A stretch of DNA of 64,000 nt from Algoriphagus vanfongensis DSM 17529 (GTDB lineage: Bacteria; Bacteroidota; Bacteroidia; Cytophagales; Cyclobacteriaceae). The notes beneath the pieces were generated by a model that saw only the letters and a list, made by a program, of their open reading frames with translations, made no database searches and was not told the DNA's origin. Made by a program: the position numbers and the translations under genes. Below are positions 61,885-64,000 of the stretch, piece by piece. Within the stretch, counting starts at the first letter, position 1; each line of letters begins with the position of its first letter. The stretch is taken from assembly GCF_000429465.1 (NCBI RefSeq), contig NZ_AUBX01000014.1, forward strand, positions 186,001 to 250,000, written 5' to 3'.

Positions 61885-63255
61885 TCACTTCCTTTCGTGA
61901 TTTTTCTCGATTCGATCCAGTTCAGCTTTTAGTTTTTCCTCCGAAAGCCATTGGCCAGCCATCATCACTCCTTTTGGATTTTGGAGTGTTTTCAGGTCTT
62001 CCAAAGGATTTTTTTCTACAAGCACAAAATCCGCTGCCATTCCTTTCTTGATCATTCCCCACTCGTTTTCTTTCCCCATGTATTGGGCCGGAACGACCGA
62101 GCCTGTTTTCAAAATTTCATAATTGGACATCCCTGCCTCAGACATAAGTGCTATCTCATGCTGGATAGAAAATCCCGGGACATTGAAAACCTGAGGTGAA
62201 TCTGAGGCCAAGATCATAGGAACTCCAGCTTGATGCAGTTCCAAAAAAAGCTGTCTTCGAAAAGCCAAATAAGGAGCGACATTCGCCTCATCCAGCATTC
62301 CAGCACGTTCTAGCTGCTTTTTGGTATTGACCCATTGCTGAATCAGCGGCCCTGGCAAATATTTCATTTCTGGAGCTTTTCTAAATTCTTCCGCAGGAAT
62401 ATAGCCAAAGTACCGATCAAAAAGAGTCAAAGTCGGAGCGATATAAGTTCCCTGGTCTAATGTTTCCTCAATCAAAGCCGGCAACTTCTCTAGTTGCACT
62501 TGCCCGACCAGCTTCAGATTAAACGGGCCTGAGGTAGTGGGGTCTATTACCAGATCTTCAGGCAAAAGCCCTTCCATGTAGCCATCCATGTGCTCTACGG
62601 ATTTGAATCCACTTGCCAAGGCATTGTCAATCCCGACAGCCAAGGGTACATGTCCACCAAAAGGAATCTTAACTTCTTTGGCAGTTTTGGAAATGGCCCA
62701 CATTTCGTCCAACTCAACCCCGGGATGGATTTTCAGATGATCATAGCCTGCTTGTTTTTGATCACGAACCATCTGGGCTGCCTGATCTGGACTGCTCACC
62801 GAATTACCATTGAAGGAAGGACCTGAAATAAAAACCCGAGGCCCCATCATTTCACCAGAATTGACTCTTCTTCGCAAATCCACATGGCTAGGATGTCCTA
62901 GCATACTTCTGATCCGAAGCACCCCATTGGCTAGGTACAGCCACAGCGATTCTTCTTGCAGCTGAGTACTTCCGTCATCGGCAACAGGAAGATGTGCATG
63001 AAATTCCGCCAATCCGGGATATACAAAAGCTCCTCCCCCATCTACCACCCTATCAGCACTCATTCGGGGAGTTTGAGGTCCTAGCGCTATGATTTCTTTG
63101 ATTTTCCCATCGGAAACATAAATTGCCTGATTCTCCAATACCTCCTCCCCATCCATCGTTACGACATTCACATTCATCACGAGGATATCCTGCGCCAAAA
63201 GTCCACCGGCAAAAAGCCAGGCAAACACTCCAAAAAGAACTCCTTTGAATTTCAT
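61885..63255 (-). CDS. Exported amidohydrolase (metal-dependent, imidazolonepropionase/prolidase-like)
   Basis: The protein has 456 residues with a signal peptide ending near LLAQ. The amidohydrolase barrel has the metal HxH in EFHAHLP (His86 and His88), further candidate ligands in GGHVPLAVG and KSVEHMDGY, and the Asp in ILASDSPQVF. It ends with the small beta domain (KGMAADFVLVEKNPLED). Related exported proteins act on peptides, lactones or imidazolones; the true substrate is unknown. It is a leftward gene between the epimerase and gluconokinase. Confidence 0.88.
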   Translation of the reverse strand: MKFKGVLFGVFAWLFAGGLLAQDILVMNVNVVTMDGEEVLENQAIYVSDGKIKEIIALGPQTPRMSADRVVDGGGAFVYPGLAEFHAHLPVADDGSTQLQEESLWLYLANGVLRIRSMLGHPSHVDLRRRVNSGEMMGPRVFISGPSFNGNSVSSPDQAAQMVRDQKQAGYDHLKIHPGVELDEMWAISKTAKEVKIPFGGHVPLAVGIDNALASGFKSVEHMDGYMEGLLPEDLVIDPTTSGPFNLKLVGQVQLEKLPALIEETLDQGTYIAPTLTLFDRYFGYIPAEEFRKAPEMKYLPGPLIQQWVNTKKQLERAGMLDEANVAPYLAFRRQLFLELHQAGVPMILASDSPQVFNVPGFSIQHEIALMSEAGMSNYEILKTGSVVPAQYMGKENEWGMIKKGMAADFVLVEKNPLEDLKTLQNPKGVMMAGQWLSEEKLKAELDRIEKNHERK

Positions 63256-63325
63256 GACAGATTCATTTAGGTAATGATCTCAAGTTCGCTTTTAGAAGGC
63301 TAGAAAACAATCCGATCCTGTAAAA

Positions 63326-63805
63326 TCACCTTGCTAGAAAATCGATGGCTTCTTGGATCATTTTCTCAGGACTTTGATCAATACTCAATTTGTATCCATA
63401 GCTAGGCTCCTCCCACGTAGCAAACTGAGAGTCCAGCATCCCTGCTTTCATAAAGTGATTTTTGCGGGCAATCATTCGTAACCAAATCAGTTCCTTTTCA
63501 CCTTTCAGATGAATCCATTTGATTTCGGGATCAACTGCCAAAATTTCTCTATACTTCTCTTTCAACGCTGAGCAACCTAGGATACACCCCCCGTTTCCTT
63601 TGGAACCCAGTAATTTATTTGCCAAAATCTCTAGCCAAGGTTTTCTATCCTCATCGTTCAGCGGATTTCCAGCACTCATTTTGGCTATGTTATCCGCAGG
63701 GTGAAAAAGATCCCCGTCATAAAACGGAATTTGAAAGTGTTCAGAAAGCGCATTTCCCAAAGTACTTTTGCCCGTACCGGAAACACCTGTAATAATTACT
63801 AACAT
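63326..63805 (-). CDS. gntK: Gluconokinase (GntK type)
   Basis: The protein has 159 residues from the ATG of MLVIITGVSGTGKS; a further ATG 21 codons upstream gives an unlikely extension. P-loop GVSGTGKST, FYDGDLFHPADNIAKMSAG, LNDEDRKPWLE, CSALKEKYR and HFMKAGMLDSQ are typical of gluconokinases. It phosphorylates gluconate to 6-phosphogluconate for the pentose phosphate pathway. The leftward gene has 50 bp to the divergent last gene. Confidence 0.95.
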   Translation of the reverse strand: MLVIITGVSGTGKSTLGNALSEHFQIPFYDGDLFHPADNIAKMSAGNPLNDEDRKPWLEILANKLLGSKGNGGCILGCSALKEKYREILAVDPEIKWIHLKGEKELIWLRMIARKNHFMKAGMLDSQFATWEEPSYGYKLSIDQSPEKMIQEAIDFLAR

Positions 63806-63856
63806 TTGATTGATTTCAGCAGCGATCAATCTTAAAGATTGGCTATTTTGTGGAAG

Positions 63857-64000
63857 ATGAAAAGCCAAGCTACCTTAATTTCCGAACAATTTTACACCAA
63901 GCCGGTCCGGAAACTTCATTTTCGCCATTTGAGAATGACCAAGCCTGAAACCAGCATTCAAGAAGCAGCCAATCAGATGGCTACTGAGCAGGTAAGCTGT
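63857..64000 (+). CDS. Probable CBS-domain protein (start only, cut by window edge)
   Basis: Forty-eight codons are visible from an ATG. After a short N-terminus, TKPETSIQEAANQMATEQVSC fits the opening of a CBS domain (PxTSIxEAAxxMxxxxVSC). In Bacteroidota such an opening often belongs to CBS/DUF294 nucleotidyltransferase proteins. The rest lies outside the window. Confidence 0.5.
   Translation, partial: MKSQATLISEQFYTKPVRKLHFRHLRMTKPETSIQEAANQMATEQVSC

Noticed and set aside
1-64000. tRNA, rRNA, CRISPR, IS or prophage
   Set aside because: Reading of the gaps showed no cloverleaf, spaced direct repeats, transposase or phage genes.

Overview
The window reads as a chromosome segment of a Gram-negative member of the Bacteroidota, most likely order Cytophagales (an Algoriphagus/Cyclobacteriaceae-like organism). 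The grounds are two SusC/SusD outer-membrane pairs, an FG-GAP/ASPIC lipoprotein beside one pair, many lipoproteins with short lipoboxes, LytS/LytTR and NarL-type two-component systems, DUF4142, TMEM220 and GHL10 proteins, AT-rich leaders with little Shine-Dalgarno signal, and a TAnnTTTG-type promoter. The genus is inferred. No rRNA, tRNA, IS element, prophage or CRISPR array was seen.

Layout. 1-8.3 kb: SusC/SusD pair and a window-truncated VCBS/ASPIC lipoprotein gene, all leftward. 8.7-18 kb: housekeeping genes (OmpA-like/TPR protein, PspC, GT2 glycosyltransferase, YbaB, HisS, a 48-residue basic protein, phosphoesterase, rhodanese, aldehyde dehydrogenase, pyruvate dehydrogenase E1-beta). 18-22.6 kb: TonB-dependent receptor divergent from a LytS/LytTR pair. 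22.6-27.4 kb: leftward NarL-type regulator, BadF-family amino-sugar kinase and a large TPR-GAF histidine kinase. 27.8-32.8 kb: second SusC/SusD pair, with a perfect inverted repeat upstream. 32.9-39.1 kb: guanine deaminase, two unknown genes, Ffh, a YfhO-like membrane protein and a SlyD-like isomerase. 39.2-47.3 kb: GH20 hexosaminidase, a cassette-like DUF4279 gene, an orphan ABC ATPase with MmcQ/YjbR, the three-gene proton-translocating transhydrogenase, and TMEM220. 47.4-53.2 kb: patatin/barrel protein, M20 amidohydrolase, diheme cytochrome c and a DeoR-type regulator. 53.3-59.7 kb: a compact rightward run of amidase, GHL10 lipoprotein, GNAT, AmpG-like transporter, NagZ and nitrilase, read as muropeptide breakdown and recycling. 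59.8-64 kb: DUF4142 lipoprotein, aldose epimerase, amidohydrolase, gluconokinase and the start of a probable CBS-domain gene.

Working together: GH20, the NagZ/AmpG run and the BadF-type kinase would let the cell cut, import and phosphorylate amino sugars from its own wall or from chitin-like polymers. The two SusC/D pairs supply outer-membrane uptake, and the NarL kinase/regulator set next to the second pair is a candidate controller.

The most unusual non-coding signals are dispersed 7-bp-phased repeats abutting gene ends, two near-identical 16-bp palindromes with no gene to control, a DUF4279 gene bracketed by inverted GTTAGCAGTA copies, and perfect inverted repeats upstream of both SusC genes.
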